A DNA stretch of 17,554 bases from CAYLYP01 sp964387795 (GCA_964387795.1 CAYLYP010000065.1:1-17554); one strand, 5' to 3'; numbered from the stretch's first letter, positions 1 to 9,082 are shown. Program-made: numbers and translations. The notes: a model not told the origin generated them from the sequence alone.

Positions 1-95
1 GCCGGGGTTGAGCCGGGTTTGAGGCGGGTTTGAGGCGGGTTTGAGCCGGGTTGAACCCGGCTCAAACCCGCCTCAACTATGGTTCAAGTCCGGTT
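1..95. repeat. GC-rich 11-bp tandem repeat folding into a perfect palindrome
   Basis: Four direct 11-bp units of the form GAGsCGGGTTT lie at 10-20, 21-31, 32-42 and 43-53, followed by two units in the opposite orientation at 54-63 and 64-74. A partial unit at 1-9 shows that the array continues beyond the left edge. As a result 30-52 and 54-76 are a perfect 23-bp inverted repeat around a single G at 53. A degenerate trace (GGTTCAAGTCCGGTT) follows at 81-95. The block is far richer in GC than its surroundings. No T-run follows the hairpin on either strand, so it does not look like an intrinsic terminator; an intergenic repeat family or a structured mobile remnant is more likely. The repeat itself is plain in the sequence; its function is unknown. 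Confidence 0.85.
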
Positions 96-128
96 AAATT
101 GACATCCTGGTATCATGTTATTTACTGA

Positions 129-157
129 TTGAAATATTTGAAATTCATTTATATTTG
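129..157 (+). promoter_or_regulatory. Bacteroidota-type promoter for the Ldh_2 gene
   Basis: TATATTTG at 150-157 matches the phylum's -7 consensus TAnnTTTG exactly. TTG at 129-131, 18 nt upstream, could serve as the -33 element. The box ends 26 nt before the ATG at 184, giving a short leader and supporting that start. Called by consensus only. Confidence 0.55.
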
Positions 158-183
158 TCTGATAATAATCAAATCCTTTTAAA

Positions 184-1293
184 ATGAATGCTGTAGATCT
201 TATTTGGGTGCCATTTGATATCATAGAACAATTCATGGCCGAAGCACTTGTAAAAAGCGGTGTGCCTTCGGCTGATGCTGCTGTCATTGCAGAGGTATTG
301 ATTGCTGCCGATAAATATGGATTTGATTCGCATGGGGCAAACAGGCTTAAGCCAGTATATCTGGACAGGATAAAGGAAGGGATTATTAACCCTCTGACAC
401 AGTTAGAAATTGTAAAGGAAGGCCCCACCACAGCCGTTTTGGATGGGCACAACGGGATGGGGCACGTAATAGCCAGGCAGGCCATGCAAATGGCAATTGA
501 TAAAGCAGGTGTTTACGGTATGGGAATGGTTGCAGTGAGAAACTCTACCCACTTTGGTATTGCCGGTTATTATGCGCTAATGGCTGCCAGGGCAGGGATG
601 ATTGGGATATGTGGCACCAATGCAAGGCCATCCATAGCGCCCACTTTTGGGGTTGAAAATATGCTTGGGACCAATCCGCTTACTTTTGGAATACCTACAG
701 ATGAGGACTTTCCTTTTTTACTGGATTGCGCTACTTCAATAATCCAAAGGGGAAAGATAGAGCTTTATGCCCGTGAAGGGAAAGATTTGCCTCAGGGATT
801 GGTGATTGGTGAAGACGGGAAATCAAAAACTGATGCTAAGGCGATATTAAATGACCTGACATTCGGGAAGGCTGCTCTTTGCCCTCTGGGGGGCATAGGT
901 GACGATACGGCAGGTTATAAGGGCTATGGTTATGCCACAGTGGTTGAAATCCTTTCAGCAGCCCTGCAAGGGGGTGCTTATATGAAAATGTTGCTTGGTA
1001 TTAAGGATGGTAAAAAAGTGCCTTCACCAACTGGGCATTTCTTTATTGCTTTTGACGTAAGTGCTTTTGTTGAGTTATCTGAATTTAAAAAGACTTGTGG
1101 GGATATACTAAGGGATTTAAGGGGTTCGGCAAAAATACCCGGACAGGATCGTATTTATACTGCCGGTGAAAAAGAATACCTCACATGGCTTGAAAGAAAA
1201 GATAAAGGTGTGCCATTTAATAAACCCCTGGCGGATGAGTTCAGACAATTATGCCATGATCTGGCCATGGAACCTTACCTTAAGTATTTTTAA
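184..1293 (+). CDS. Ldh_2 family oxidoreductase (malate/L-lactate dehydrogenase-like)
   Basis: Predicted NAD(P)-dependent cytosolic dehydrogenase of the malate/L-lactate dehydrogenase family (Ldh_2, unrelated to classical LDH/MDH), reducing or oxidising a 2-hydroxy/2-oxo acid. Its 369 residues span the whole family. Visible signatures are DSHGANR (residues 48-54, with the family's catalytic-type His50), NSTHFG (120-125), GTNPL (162-166) and GYKGYGY (244-250), the last of the late glycine/lysine-rich nucleotide-site type. The ATG at 184 is preferred because the family's N-terminal segment starts just before the PFD..EQF helix, and a promoter box lies directly upstream. The gene stands alone, converging on the glycan operon to its right. 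Members act on malate, lactate, ureidoglycolate, diketogulonate or sulfolactate, and the neighbours do not tell which, so no gene symbol is given. Confidence 0.9.
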   Translation: MNAVDLIWVPFDIIEQFMAEALVKSGVPSADAAVIAEVLIAADKYGFDSHGANRLKPVYLDRIKEGIINPLTQLEIVKEGPTTAVLDGHNGMGHVIARQAMQMAIDKAGVYGMGMVAVRNSTHFGIAGYYALMAARAGMIGICGTNARPSIAPTFGVENMLGTNPLTFGIPTDEDFPFLLDCATSIIQRGKIELYAREGKDLPQGLVIGEDGKSKTDAKAILNDLTFGKAALCPLGGIGDDTAGYKGYGYATVVEILSAALQGGAYMKMLLGIKDGKKVPSPTGHFFIAFDVSAFVELSEFKKTCGDILRDLRGSAKIPGQDRIYTAGEKEYLTWLERKDKGVPFNKPLADEFRQLCHDLAMEPYLKYF

Positions 1294-1367
1294 TGTATCC
1301 GGGCAGATGATTGGAATATGGCTTTGTTATGGTCTTTATTCTATTAAAGTTGCCTTATTTGAAAAAC

Positions 1368-1395
1368 AAAAGCCCCGGTACTTTCCGGGGCTTTT
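1368..1395. terminator. Bidirectional hairpin terminator between convergent genes
   Basis: An 11-bp perfect stem (AAAAGCCCCGG with CCGGGGCTTTT) encloses a 6-nt loop, with a T-run on the + strand and an A-run that reads as a T-run on the - strand. It lies between the end of the Ldh_2 gene (1293) and the end of the PNGase F-like gene (1454), so it can end transcription from both sides. Confidence 0.85.
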
Positions 1396-1453
1396 TGGTT
1401 AAACCTGTTCCATTTTTGGGAGGAGCAGAATTGGTGTTTGGTTAAAAAGTATA

Positions 1454-3967
1454 TTATTCATAGCGGATGAGATGTTTTTTTACTTCCGACCATTGTTTGG
1501 TTGCTACTTTAACGTAATAAATCCCTGAAGGATATGATGACATGTTTACGGTGGTATTGCTGTCATTTAGTTTAAAACGTTTTACTTCCCTGCTTAAGTT
1601 GTCATAGATAATGACTTCTGCATCATCAAGGTTTGCTTTGGTATTGACTGCAATTTCAAAAAGCCCGTCGGAAGGATTTGGGAAAACATTGATGTTATTG
1701 GTAACAGCAACCGGTTCTTTAATGCCTACAGGCAACAAAGGTGTATTTGAAAATACAACAAGGTTGCAGGCAACATCAAGTGTAGGGTTAAAGCCATCTT
1801 CGCAATCGTCACAGGTAACGCCGGTAACACAATCGGGATGGTTTGGATGGCAAAGGTCAACATATCCTTCAAAGAAAGTATATCCTAAAGTTATTGCTCC
1901 GGAATTGACCATGTCATCAAGGCTGAAATCAAAGAACTGGGCAATAGATCCTGGGCACCAACCTGACCTGTTGTGGTACCATGTTCCGTTTTGAGGTTGG
2001 CAACCATCAGGGTTGGGGTTACATACCTGCCAGTTGTGTTGTTGGAATTTTGCAGTTCCATTCACAAAAATGTCATGGGTAGCTTCATAAAATTCAGCAG
2101 CATTTGAGGTATTCAGGTCTCCCCAGCCATGTCCGGTAGATACAAGCTTAAGAGTAGAAGCTTCGGCGTTTTCGGGGAACATGAATGATGCTGCGGGAAC
2201 AGGTTGGAGGTTAGCATAATCGCCAAATGGGAAAATCTCATCCCAAACAGGAGTAACCTGGCTATAAAGGTATTCAGGTGTTCCGGCCCTGTATTCAAGT
2301 GTCAGGTCATAAAGAAAACCGTTATCTAAAGTGGGGCAGGTGGCCCTGAATTTGGTTTTTCCCTGAAGGATAGATTTATAGTCGGTTAAATCTATTTCAT
2401 GTGAGCAAGCAACGCCGTAAGGGGTGATATATCTTATAATCTCTATCCAATTGCCTTCTTTATCCATAGCTTCCACATAAGCAACCCTGTCCCATGCACC
2501 ACAGCCTCCTGTTGGGCAATGTACATTAAGAGTCCCAATGATCTGGTCATAGGCACCCAGGTAAGAAGGAAGGTCAGCCTCTATTTCAGAGGTATAGCTG
2601 TTGGGATTGAGCCAGATATCTGTAAAGGCTTGTATTGCAGTATTTGCAGCGGTATTTACAATATTCAGGTTAACAGTATTTGATCCAATGCCACCAAAGT
2701 TATTGGCAGATTGAATTTCAATGGTAGCATTGCCGTAATCGGTTGGGGTCCACCATGCAGTATAATGTCCGTTTTCAAAACTGGTAGCTTCAATGGTTTG
2801 GCCATTGGCAACAAATTTAACCCAATCAACAGAGAATAGCTCAGGGAATTCAATAGATACATAAGCAGCAAGCTGGATAGGTGATAGTGTTGTTATTGGC
2901 ATATCCCCTGATAGTGGGTTTAGGGCCGTAATATCAGGAACATGAGTCTGTGGATCCAGGACATTAAAGCGCTGGACAACAGGTTCGGCAGGATCATACT
3001 GGCCACCACCTGGCTGTGTAGCTTCTACTTCAACAAGACCGGCATCACCGGTGAGAGTAATGACATTACCTTCAATGGTAGCAGGCCCTGAAAGGATATT
3101 AAAAATCACTTCAAGTCCTGAGGTTGTTGTAGCCTGGATAGCAAAAGGAGGCTCATTGTTCAGCTTGTTGGGAATAGGAGGGAATGATATTGCCTGATAT
3201 GACGGGTCGAGTGTGCCATTGAAGTTGGAGGTCTCGCCATTCATTGCAAAGTTGATCAGGTCAGCATCTCTTTCAGGAGAATAAACGCTTGAAGTAAGTT
3301 TAGTGATTGCAGTATTGTCACCACCCGGGACACCCTGGTTGTGTTTGTAATAAAGCTCAAGACCATCTTCATTGCCGGTAAGCTCTTCATTAATCATACG
3401 TTCAATCTCCGACGGGTCCAATGCCCTTGACCATACTGATACTTCATCGGTGCGTCCACACCAGTAAAAATCAAGGTCACCAACGATACTTCTTCCAATA
3501 ACAAATGCGACATCAGTTGCAGTGAAAGAACCATTGGCAGCAGAACTGCCTTTTAAAACACCATTAACATATAATGAAATGGCCGAACCATCATATACCC
3601 AGGCAAAGTGTTGCCATATTTGAGGGATAATGGTATTGGCAGGAGAAACATATTCGAAAAGGGTGTTGTTTGAGTTTACAAAACGGCATTCAATCTTACC
3701 GTCTGCAAGTTCAATCATATAGAAGCCCTGAGAGCCCCTGAAACCCATCATGCCTTGCCCATAACCAAGTTGGTCATCGTAGAACCATCCTGCAATGGTA
3801 ATCCCGCTTTTGTTGGCAATATATTGCGAGGCATTTGGGGCCACTACATGGTCCTTTGTTGCGCAATTATAGTGCAGGTATTGGTTCGTCTGGGCTTTTA
3901 GGCCGGCGAAAGCTGATAAAAGCAATGCTATTATCAGGACTGAATGTTTGAAGTAATTATTTTTCAT
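1454..3967 (-). CDS. Secreted LamG / PNGase F-like protein with T9SS sorting domain
   Basis: Predicted secreted glycoprotein-binding and possibly deglycosylating protein of 837 residues. In order: signal peptide about 1-25 (ending KAQ); LamG/concanavalin-like lectin fold about 28-205; linker; bacterial Ig-like domain about 345-437 (NGQTIE, WWTPTDYG); the two PNGase F domains about 445-742; type IX secretion C-terminal sorting domain 757-837, starting at INVFPNPSDG and ending GIYYVKV..KHLIRYE. The PNGase F match is clear: a WDR motif (492-494), ITPYG (514-518), GTPEY (562-566), AAEF (623-626) and SGWCPG (668-673) fall in the same order as in the Elizabethkingia enzyme. Aligning by eye, Asp493 matches catalytic Asp60 and Glu625 matches Glu206, but Cys544 falls where Glu118 should be. 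It is last in an operon behind susC and susD, 120 bp after susD with no TAnnTTTG box between. Fold: high confidence; amidase activity: uncertain. Confidence 0.88.
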   Translation of the reverse strand: MKNNYFKHSVLIIALLLSAFAGLKAQTNQYLHYNCATKDHVVAPNASQYIANKSGITIAGWFYDDQLGYGQGMMGFRGSQGFYMIELADGKIECRFVNSNNTLFEYVSPANTIIPQIWQHFAWVYDGSAISLYVNGVLKGSSAANGSFTATDVAFVIGRSIVGDLDFYWCGRTDEVSVWSRALDPSEIERMINEELTGNEDGLELYYKHNQGVPGGDNTAITKLTSSVYSPERDADLINFAMNGETSNFNGTLDPSYQAISFPPIPNKLNNEPPFAIQATTTSGLEVIFNILSGPATIEGNVITLTGDAGLVEVEATQPGGGQYDPAEPVVQRFNVLDPQTHVPDITALNPLSGDMPITTLSPIQLAAYVSIEFPELFSVDWVKFVANGQTIEATSFENGHYTAWWTPTDYGNATIEIQSANNFGGIGSNTVNLNIVNTAANTAIQAFTDIWLNPNSYTSEIEADLPSYLGAYDQIIGTLNVHCPTGGCGAWDRVAYVEAMDKEGNWIEIIRYITPYGVACSHEIDLTDYKSILQGKTKFRATCPTLDNGFLYDLTLEYRAGTPEYLYSQVTPVWDEIFPFGDYANLQPVPAASFMFPENAEASTLKLVSTGHGWGDLNTSNAAEFYEATHDIFVNGTAKFQQHNWQVCNPNPDGCQPQNGTWYHNRSGWCPGSIAQFFDFSLDDMVNSGAITLGYTFFEGYVDLCHPNHPDCVTGVTCDDCEDGFNPTLDVACNLVVFSNTPLLPVGIKEPVAVTNNINVFPNPSDGLFEIAVNTKANLDDAEVIIYDNLSREVKRFKLNDSNTTVNMSSYPSGIYYVKVATKQWSEVKKHLIRYE

Positions 3968-4087
3968 ATTTTCAGGATTTATTAAGTGGTTTTGATTTTT
4001 GTTTCTTTAATTTTTTAACTTATGAGAAGGGTGTAACTCTCATCTTTTAAAAAAATGAGATTGTGCCTGTAATTGAATAGCTTCCGT

Positions 4088-5704
4088 TTAAGGAATCCAC
4101 CAGATTTTAACATTTGTCTCATCACCACCCTGATTTGATTTTGCCTGATTAAGGTTTTCAACATTATACTGGCTTTCAGATGGGGGATAAGGCATGCGGA
4201 AATGGTTTATCGGATCTCCTACTCTTGGGGTTTTCCCGGTGCGCCTTGCTTCGGCATAAGCTTCCCAGGGCTGGCGAAAAGCATCTATCCAGCGTTGGGT
4301 GTATATAAACATGAGTTTTTCTTCCTCAGAAGAAGCATTCCATGAACCGAAATGATTAAGGACTGAAGAGGCATTCAGGTTTGAAGGGATGGTAATTTTT
4401 TCCCCAAAGGTAACACCGGAGAGCGGGAGCTTAAGTTTTGTTGAAAGGTTTGTCCACCATTCAACAGAAGCATTTATCCCGTTCATATATTCAACATCGG
4501 CCTTAGATTTATCAACGGCAACACCAATTCCCCTGAAATAAGCCTCAGCTTTGATGAAATGGACTTCAGCCCCTGTTAAAAGGATGATTGGCATATTTTT
4601 ACTGTCTGCAATGATGAAAAAGTTGAATGGGGAATAGTTCACATTGTTTTTGATGTGATAATTGCTCATGTCGTCACGGTGGCTTCCATAAGGGATTCCT
4701 TGTGAAGAAGGGGTAGATTCATCAGGTATCTGCGGATAAGGTTTCCATTGTTCATTCTGGTCGCCCTCAAAGAAGATGTAAGCCCTTGGGTCAAAGATAT
4801 CGGCTCCGTTGGGTTCATCCCCGCTTGAGAGTTTTTGCCACATTGTTGAGCCCATCCTGATGCCATTGTGTTCGCGGAAAGACCAGCTAACGCTTTCATC
4901 AGTAAAACCATTCATACCAGGCCATATACAAGCTGATTCAAGGCTGGCAGAGGTAAGGTTATATCCAAGGATAACAGGCAGGTCATTATTAATGATTTCT
5001 GCAATAATTTCGCCTGCCAGTTGAGGTTCTTTTTCTGACATACGCATGGCATGCCTTAGCCTTAGGGAGTTGGCAAACTTTTGCCACATCAGGAGGTTGC
5101 CATTAAAGAGCTTGTCGAATTTGGCAAAAGTAGTGAAAGGCTCCACAGAAGGGGCGGAAGGATTAATGTTTAAAGCCGCCCATTCAAGGTCATTAAGGAG
5201 CGAGATATAAATATCACGCTGACTGTCGTAGGAAGGGTGTAGTTTTGAGAGGTCCTGGTATCCGTAACCGGCTTCTGAATAAGGGATGTCACCAAAGATG
5301 TCGGTTAGTTTAAATGTTTTATAAGCCCTTACGATAACCAGCATTGCCTTCATATTTGTAACAGCATCAGATGGCTCATAGTTGCTGATCCTTCGTTCAA
5401 GCTCACGTATCGAGGGAAGAGTTTTATAATAGTTTTTCCACATCTCCTCTGTGCCGATGGTAAAGTTTCCCCAGGCGGCCTTTGTTAATGCAGCCTGTTG
5501 GGTTTGGGCATACAGGATTTCATTATTGATATAAAACTGTTCATTTCCGGTAAGTACCAGGGATTGGATAATCCCATTAAACAAGGAACCATCGCTGGCA
5601 GTAGTAAAGCCATTGGGATTGGTATCAATTTCTTCAAAATCTTTCCGGCATGAATTGAAGAGCATGATGATTGAAAAGAGAAAGAGGATATATTTGGTTT
5701 TCAT
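4088..5704 (-). CDS. SusD/RagB-family outer-membrane lipoprotein (SusD-like_2 type)
   Basis: Surface substrate-binding lipoprotein that caps the SusC channel and delivers ligand to it. The 538-residue product has a lipoprotein signal peptide: Lys3 and Lys5, a hydrophobic stretch 6-17, then a lipobox ending NSC with Cys19 as lipidation site. The mature start (FEEIDTNPNGF) and the TPR-rich body, including WKNYYKTL around 90 and the late QRWIDAFRQPWEAYAEARRTG segment, fit the SusD-like_2 branch. It starts 54 bp after the stop of susC and is transcribed with it. This branch accompanies importers of varied ligands, including glycans and peptides, so the ligand cannot be read from it; the downstream PNGase F-like gene makes glycoprotein-derived material the best guess. 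Confidence 0.92.
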   Translation of the reverse strand: MKTKYILFLFSIIMLFNSCRKDFEEIDTNPNGFTTASDGSLFNGIIQSLVLTGNEQFYINNEILYAQTQQAALTKAAWGNFTIGTEEMWKNYYKTLPSIRELERRISNYEPSDAVTNMKAMLVIVRAYKTFKLTDIFGDIPYSEAGYGYQDLSKLHPSYDSQRDIYISLLNDLEWAALNINPSAPSVEPFTTFAKFDKLFNGNLLMWQKFANSLRLRHAMRMSEKEPQLAGEIIAEIINNDLPVILGYNLTSASLESACIWPGMNGFTDESVSWSFREHNGIRMGSTMWQKLSSGDEPNGADIFDPRAYIFFEGDQNEQWKPYPQIPDESTPSSQGIPYGSHRDDMSNYHIKNNVNYSPFNFFIIADSKNMPIILLTGAEVHFIKAEAYFRGIGVAVDKSKADVEYMNGINASVEWWTNLSTKLKLPLSGVTFGEKITIPSNLNASSVLNHFGSWNASSEEEKLMFIYTQRWIDAFRQPWEAYAEARRTGKTPRVGDPINHFRMPYPPSESQYNVENLNQAKSNQGGDETNVKIWWIP

Positions 5705-5758
5705 TTCTTGTTCTGTTTAATGTCAATGTGCTGTATTGAAACGGTGTTCATTGAGATA

Positions 5759-8700
5759 TTAAAGGTTAGTGCTGATGCTTAGGCTGAATGAGCGTGTACC
5801 GGGGTATGAAGCCCATTCAAAGCCCTGTGCGTTTCCTGAGCCCATAATGCCTTCAGGGTTGATGTTGTCAGGCAGGGTAGTATAAATATAAAACAAATCC
5901 CGTCCGATAAGAGAAATTGTCAGGTTTTGGAATACCTTCATTTTTCCCAGAATGCTTTCCGGAAGCTTATAGCTTAAAGAAACCTCACGCATTTTAATCC
6001 ATGAATTCTCAAGGATACCGGGAGTAGAAACGAATTTCCCCCAACCTCCGGCATTGGGCAGGTATTTATAGTAGTAATGAACAACTTTATCATTGATGGT
6101 ACCGTCTTCATAAACCCCATCCAGGATAACACCAATATTGCTTGTCACTCCATTAGGATCGGTATAGGGCAGGCCTCCACCGTCCCTTTCAAGTAATGTT
6201 GAAGGGCTTTGTCCAGTTTGAAGCGAAATGACATAAGATCCGCAATAAATATCCCCGCCCCATTTAGAATCAATCAAAGTGCTTAGCGTGAAGTTTTTGT
6301 AGGTGATATCGGTGGTGAAAGCGGCAAGAAAGTCAGGGGATGCATTGCCTATGGGAACCCTTGTGTCAGTGATTTTGTATTTGGTGCCTTCGTCATTCAG
6401 TATCCTGTTTCCATTGGCATCATACACATAATCGTAACCAGTGATGGTTCCATATTCTGCCCCGGCATGAAGCTCCATTGCAGGGCCATTTAAGCCCCAG
6501 ATGTCAGCCAAAACATACGTGTCTGAATAATCTCCAAGGCTGATGATAAAGTTCCGGTTCCTTGAAAAGTTAAGACCGGCTTTAATGATCGTGTTCCTTG
6601 TATGCAGGGGAACAGTATTAATAGTAAAGTCGAAACCTTTGTTTGACAACTCACCATTGTTGATGGTAATATAATAGGCCCCAGAGCTTACAGGTAAAGA
6701 AAGGTTCAGGATTTGATCGAAAGAGTATTTGTAATAATATGTAAAATCAAATTCAATGCGGCTTTCAAATAATCCAAGAGTGAACCCACCTTCATAACCA
6801 TTAACCCTTTGTGGTTTTAGTTCAAAAGGAGGGATGACTTCAGGCAGGTAAGATGTTTGTTGGCCTCCAAAGGAATTGGTTGTATAATAAAAGTTTTTCT
6901 CGTAAGGGGAGGGGCTGCTAGCAGTTTGTGCGATGCCGCCTCTTATTTTAAGGAAATTGATCCAATTGATTTTTTCCTGGATTTTGAATGCTTCGCTGGC
7001 TATAAAGCTAAGTGAGGCAGATGGGTAAAAATAGGAATTGTTATTGGCCGGGAGTGTTGAAGACCAGTCGTTGCGGCCTGTTAGTTCAAGGAACACAAAA
7101 TCGCGGTAGTTGATATTCAGGAAAGAGAATACAGAGTTGGTTCGTTGTCTTACAATGGTATCATTTGGCACAAGGCTTGAGAGGTTGTCACCATAGTTTT
7201 CAATCCCAACAACATTTCCATTTTCATCATAAATATAGGAAGGGGAAGTGTAGTTGAAGAAAGTGTACATATTTGGGTAATACCAGGTGCCGGACGCACC
7301 TGAAATCCCGTATGCATTATAGTCAAGCCTGTCGGCCCCAACGCTGAACCTGAGCGAGAAGCCTGAATCAAAAAGCTTATCTTTCTCCGCAATCAACATG
7401 GCCTTGATGTTACTGTTTGTTGTTTTTCCAAGGCTGTTGCTATAACCCCCGCCCTGAAGGCCAATATAGTCAATAGGTTTATTTTTGGAAGTAAACTGCT
7501 CTACTTTATAATCGCTGCTCACAGTTCCTGAGGCAGTAAGCCATGAGGTGAGCTGGTAGTTTAAGTTTACAGCGCCTGTATATCTGTCACGCTCCTGCCA
7601 TGTATTGTTGTTATAATAATTCCACCAGATATATTGATCCACATAAAGGAATGGATAATCTGTCCAGGTGTTTCTGGAGCCATCTTCGGCTTCATAGCTT
7701 TCCTTGTCAATGCCCTGATAGCTCCTGGGCCATGAGTATAGAAAGCCTTTGCTAAATGAATTTGCGTCTTCACCAAGCATTGGGCTGTTAAGCCTGTTAT
7801 ATTTTACATAAGTAAGTGTGACATCCGCTTTTAGTTTGTCCGATATTTTAATGTTTGAACCAAAGTTGATTGTATTTCTTTGGTAATTGCTGTTATCAAT
7901 AATTGGTGTATGGTCTTCATTTGTAAACGAGAGCCTGATTGTCCCTTTGTCATTTCCTCCCTGAGCCGAGATGTTATGGATTTGGGTCAATCCATCCTGA
8001 AAAGCCATTTTCAGGTTGTCAGGCTGGGGTGAATAACTTCTCATAGTCCCATCCCACCACTTTACTTGTTGGCCGTTCATTTCAGGACCCCAGGAAACTG
8101 CTGAACCATAATAACCAAACTCTGCCGAGGTGGAAGATGTAGTTCCGTTTTGGTCAATGATAAGGTTATCGTTACCATAGATCCCCGGGTAAAGCAAAGT
8201 GCCATCTTCATCCACCGGAAATTCTGGGCCAGTGAATGAAATAGGGCCGCCATGCCCGTATTTGTTTTGCACTTCCCTGAAGCGATAGGGGTTGGCAACT
8301 TTTACACTATAATTATAATTGATACCTAAGCCACTTTGTTTTTTTCCTCTTTTTGTTGTGATCAGGATGACCCCATTGGCGCCCCTTTCACCATAGAGTG
8401 CCGATGCAGCACCACCTTTAAGGACTGAATATGTTTCAATATCATAAGGATTGATATCAGCAATGCCATTGCCCCAGTCAACGCCTCTTCCTATATTGTC
8501 AAGGCCTGAAGTGTTGTCCATTTCAATCCCGTCGATAACAACCAGGGGCTGGTTGTTCCTTGTGAGGTTATTGTTGCCACGGATTGTAATACGGGTAGAA
8601 CCCCCATCCACTCCATTACCAGTTGAAATCTGGACACCTGCGCTTCGTCCTGATAAAGCACTGATCACATTTGAAGTCCCTGCTTTAATAATATCGTCCG

Positions 8701-9082
8701 AATTAATGCTTTCAGAGGAATAACCAATTTCTCTTTTTTCCCTTTTGATACCCAGGGCCGAAACTACCACTTCGCTTAATTTGTATGTTTCGGGTGTAAG
8801 ACTTGTGTTGATAACGGTCTGGTCCCCAACTTTTATTTCTATCGGGGTATAGCCTATGAAATTGAAAACAAGAATTGTTTCTTTTCCAGGTACCTGTATT
8901 TGATAATTCCCATCTATGTCGGTGGTGGTACCTGTTGTGGTCCCTTTAATAATAATGCTTACGCCAGGCATCGTTTGCCCATCGTCAGCTCCTGTAACTG
9001 TGCCTTTTATCGTTTTTTGCTGCGCTAATAACGGCATTGTGATCTGGAGCAAAAACATTATGATGACAGTAGCCTTCTTCAT
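5759..9082 (-). CDS. SusC/RagA-family TonB-dependent outer-membrane transporter
   Basis: Outer-membrane importer powered by TonB, forming a complex with the SusD-like lipoprotein encoded next. The 1107 residues read: signal peptide about 1-20 (ending LLAQ); carboxypeptidase-regulatory-like beta-sandwich about 22-100; the SusC N-terminal signature at the TonB-box/plug junction (LSEVVVSALGIKREK, 102-116); plug domain about 117-245, containing RITIRG (164-169), PLVVIDG (179-185) and the family hallmark NPYDIETYSVLKGGAASALYG (211-231, with ANGVILITTKRG following); then a 22-strand-type barrel to the end. The ATG at 9082 gives a good signal peptide. It is the first gene of the susC-susD-PNGase F-like operon. 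No sigma/anti-sigma, hybrid two-component or SusR-type regulator lies beside it in this window. Identity is certain; substrate is inferred from the neighbours only. Confidence 0.95.
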   Translation of the reverse strand: MKKATVIIMFLLQITMPLLAQQKTIKGTVTGADDGQTMPGVSIIIKGTTTGTTTDIDGNYQIQVPGKETILVFNFIGYTPIEIKVGDQTVINTSLTPETYKLSEVVVSALGIKREKREIGYSSESINSDDIIKAGTSNVISALSGRSAGVQISTGNGVDGGSTRITIRGNNNLTRNNQPLVVIDGIEMDNTSGLDNIGRGVDWGNGIADINPYDIETYSVLKGGAASALYGERGANGVILITTKRGKKQSGLGINYNYSVKVANPYRFREVQNKYGHGGPISFTGPEFPVDEDGTLLYPGIYGNDNLIIDQNGTTSSTSAEFGYYGSAVSWGPEMNGQQVKWWDGTMRSYSPQPDNLKMAFQDGLTQIHNISAQGGNDKGTIRLSFTNEDHTPIIDNSNYQRNTINFGSNIKISDKLKADVTLTYVKYNRLNSPMLGEDANSFSKGFLYSWPRSYQGIDKESYEAEDGSRNTWTDYPFLYVDQYIWWNYYNNNTWQERDRYTGAVNLNYQLTSWLTASGTVSSDYKVEQFTSKNKPIDYIGLQGGGYSNSLGKTTNSNIKAMLIAEKDKLFDSGFSLRFSVGADRLDYNAYGISGASGTWYYPNMYTFFNYTSPSYIYDENGNVVGIENYGDNLSSLVPNDTIVRQRTNSVFSFLNINYRDFVFLELTGRNDWSSTLPANNNSYFYPSASLSFIASEAFKIQEKINWINFLKIRGGIAQTASSPSPYEKNFYYTTNSFGGQQTSYLPEVIPPFELKPQRVNGYEGGFTLGLFESRIEFDFTYYYKYSFDQILNLSLPVSSGAYYITINNGELSNKGFDFTINTVPLHTRNTIIKAGLNFSRNRNFIISLGDYSDTYVLADIWGLNGPAMELHAGAEYGTITGYDYVYDANGNRILNDEGTKYKITDTRVPIGNASPDFLAAFTTDITYKNFTLSTLIDSKWGGDIYCGSYVISLQTGQSPSTLLERDGGGLPYTDPNGVTSNIGVILDGVYEDGTINDKVVHYYYKYLPNAGGWGKFVSTPGILENSWIKMREVSLSYKLPESILGKMKVFQNLTISLIGRDLFYIYTTLPDNINPEGIMGSGNAQGFEWASYPGTRSFSLSISTNL

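Noticed and set aside
30..76. Left-edge palindrome as an intrinsic terminator of an upstream gene
   Set aside because: No T-run follows the hairpin on either strand, and the structure is part of a larger tandem array.
1166..1402. Open frame of 78 codons on the + strand overlapping the end of the Ldh_2 gene
   Set aside because: Out-of-frame shadow of a well-supported gene that runs through the terminator hairpin.
3968..4087. Competing small inverted repeats (ATGAGA/TCTCAT) between susD and the PNGase F-like gene
   Set aside because: Stems of only 6 bp with 10-11-nt loops; not convincing as terminator or promoter, although they could affect mRNA processing.
8451..8723. Open frame on the + strand inside susC
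   Set aside because: Antisense shadow of a strong coding region with no recognisable product; the same applies to other antisense frames inside susC, susD, yidC, pyrG, aroA and aroB.
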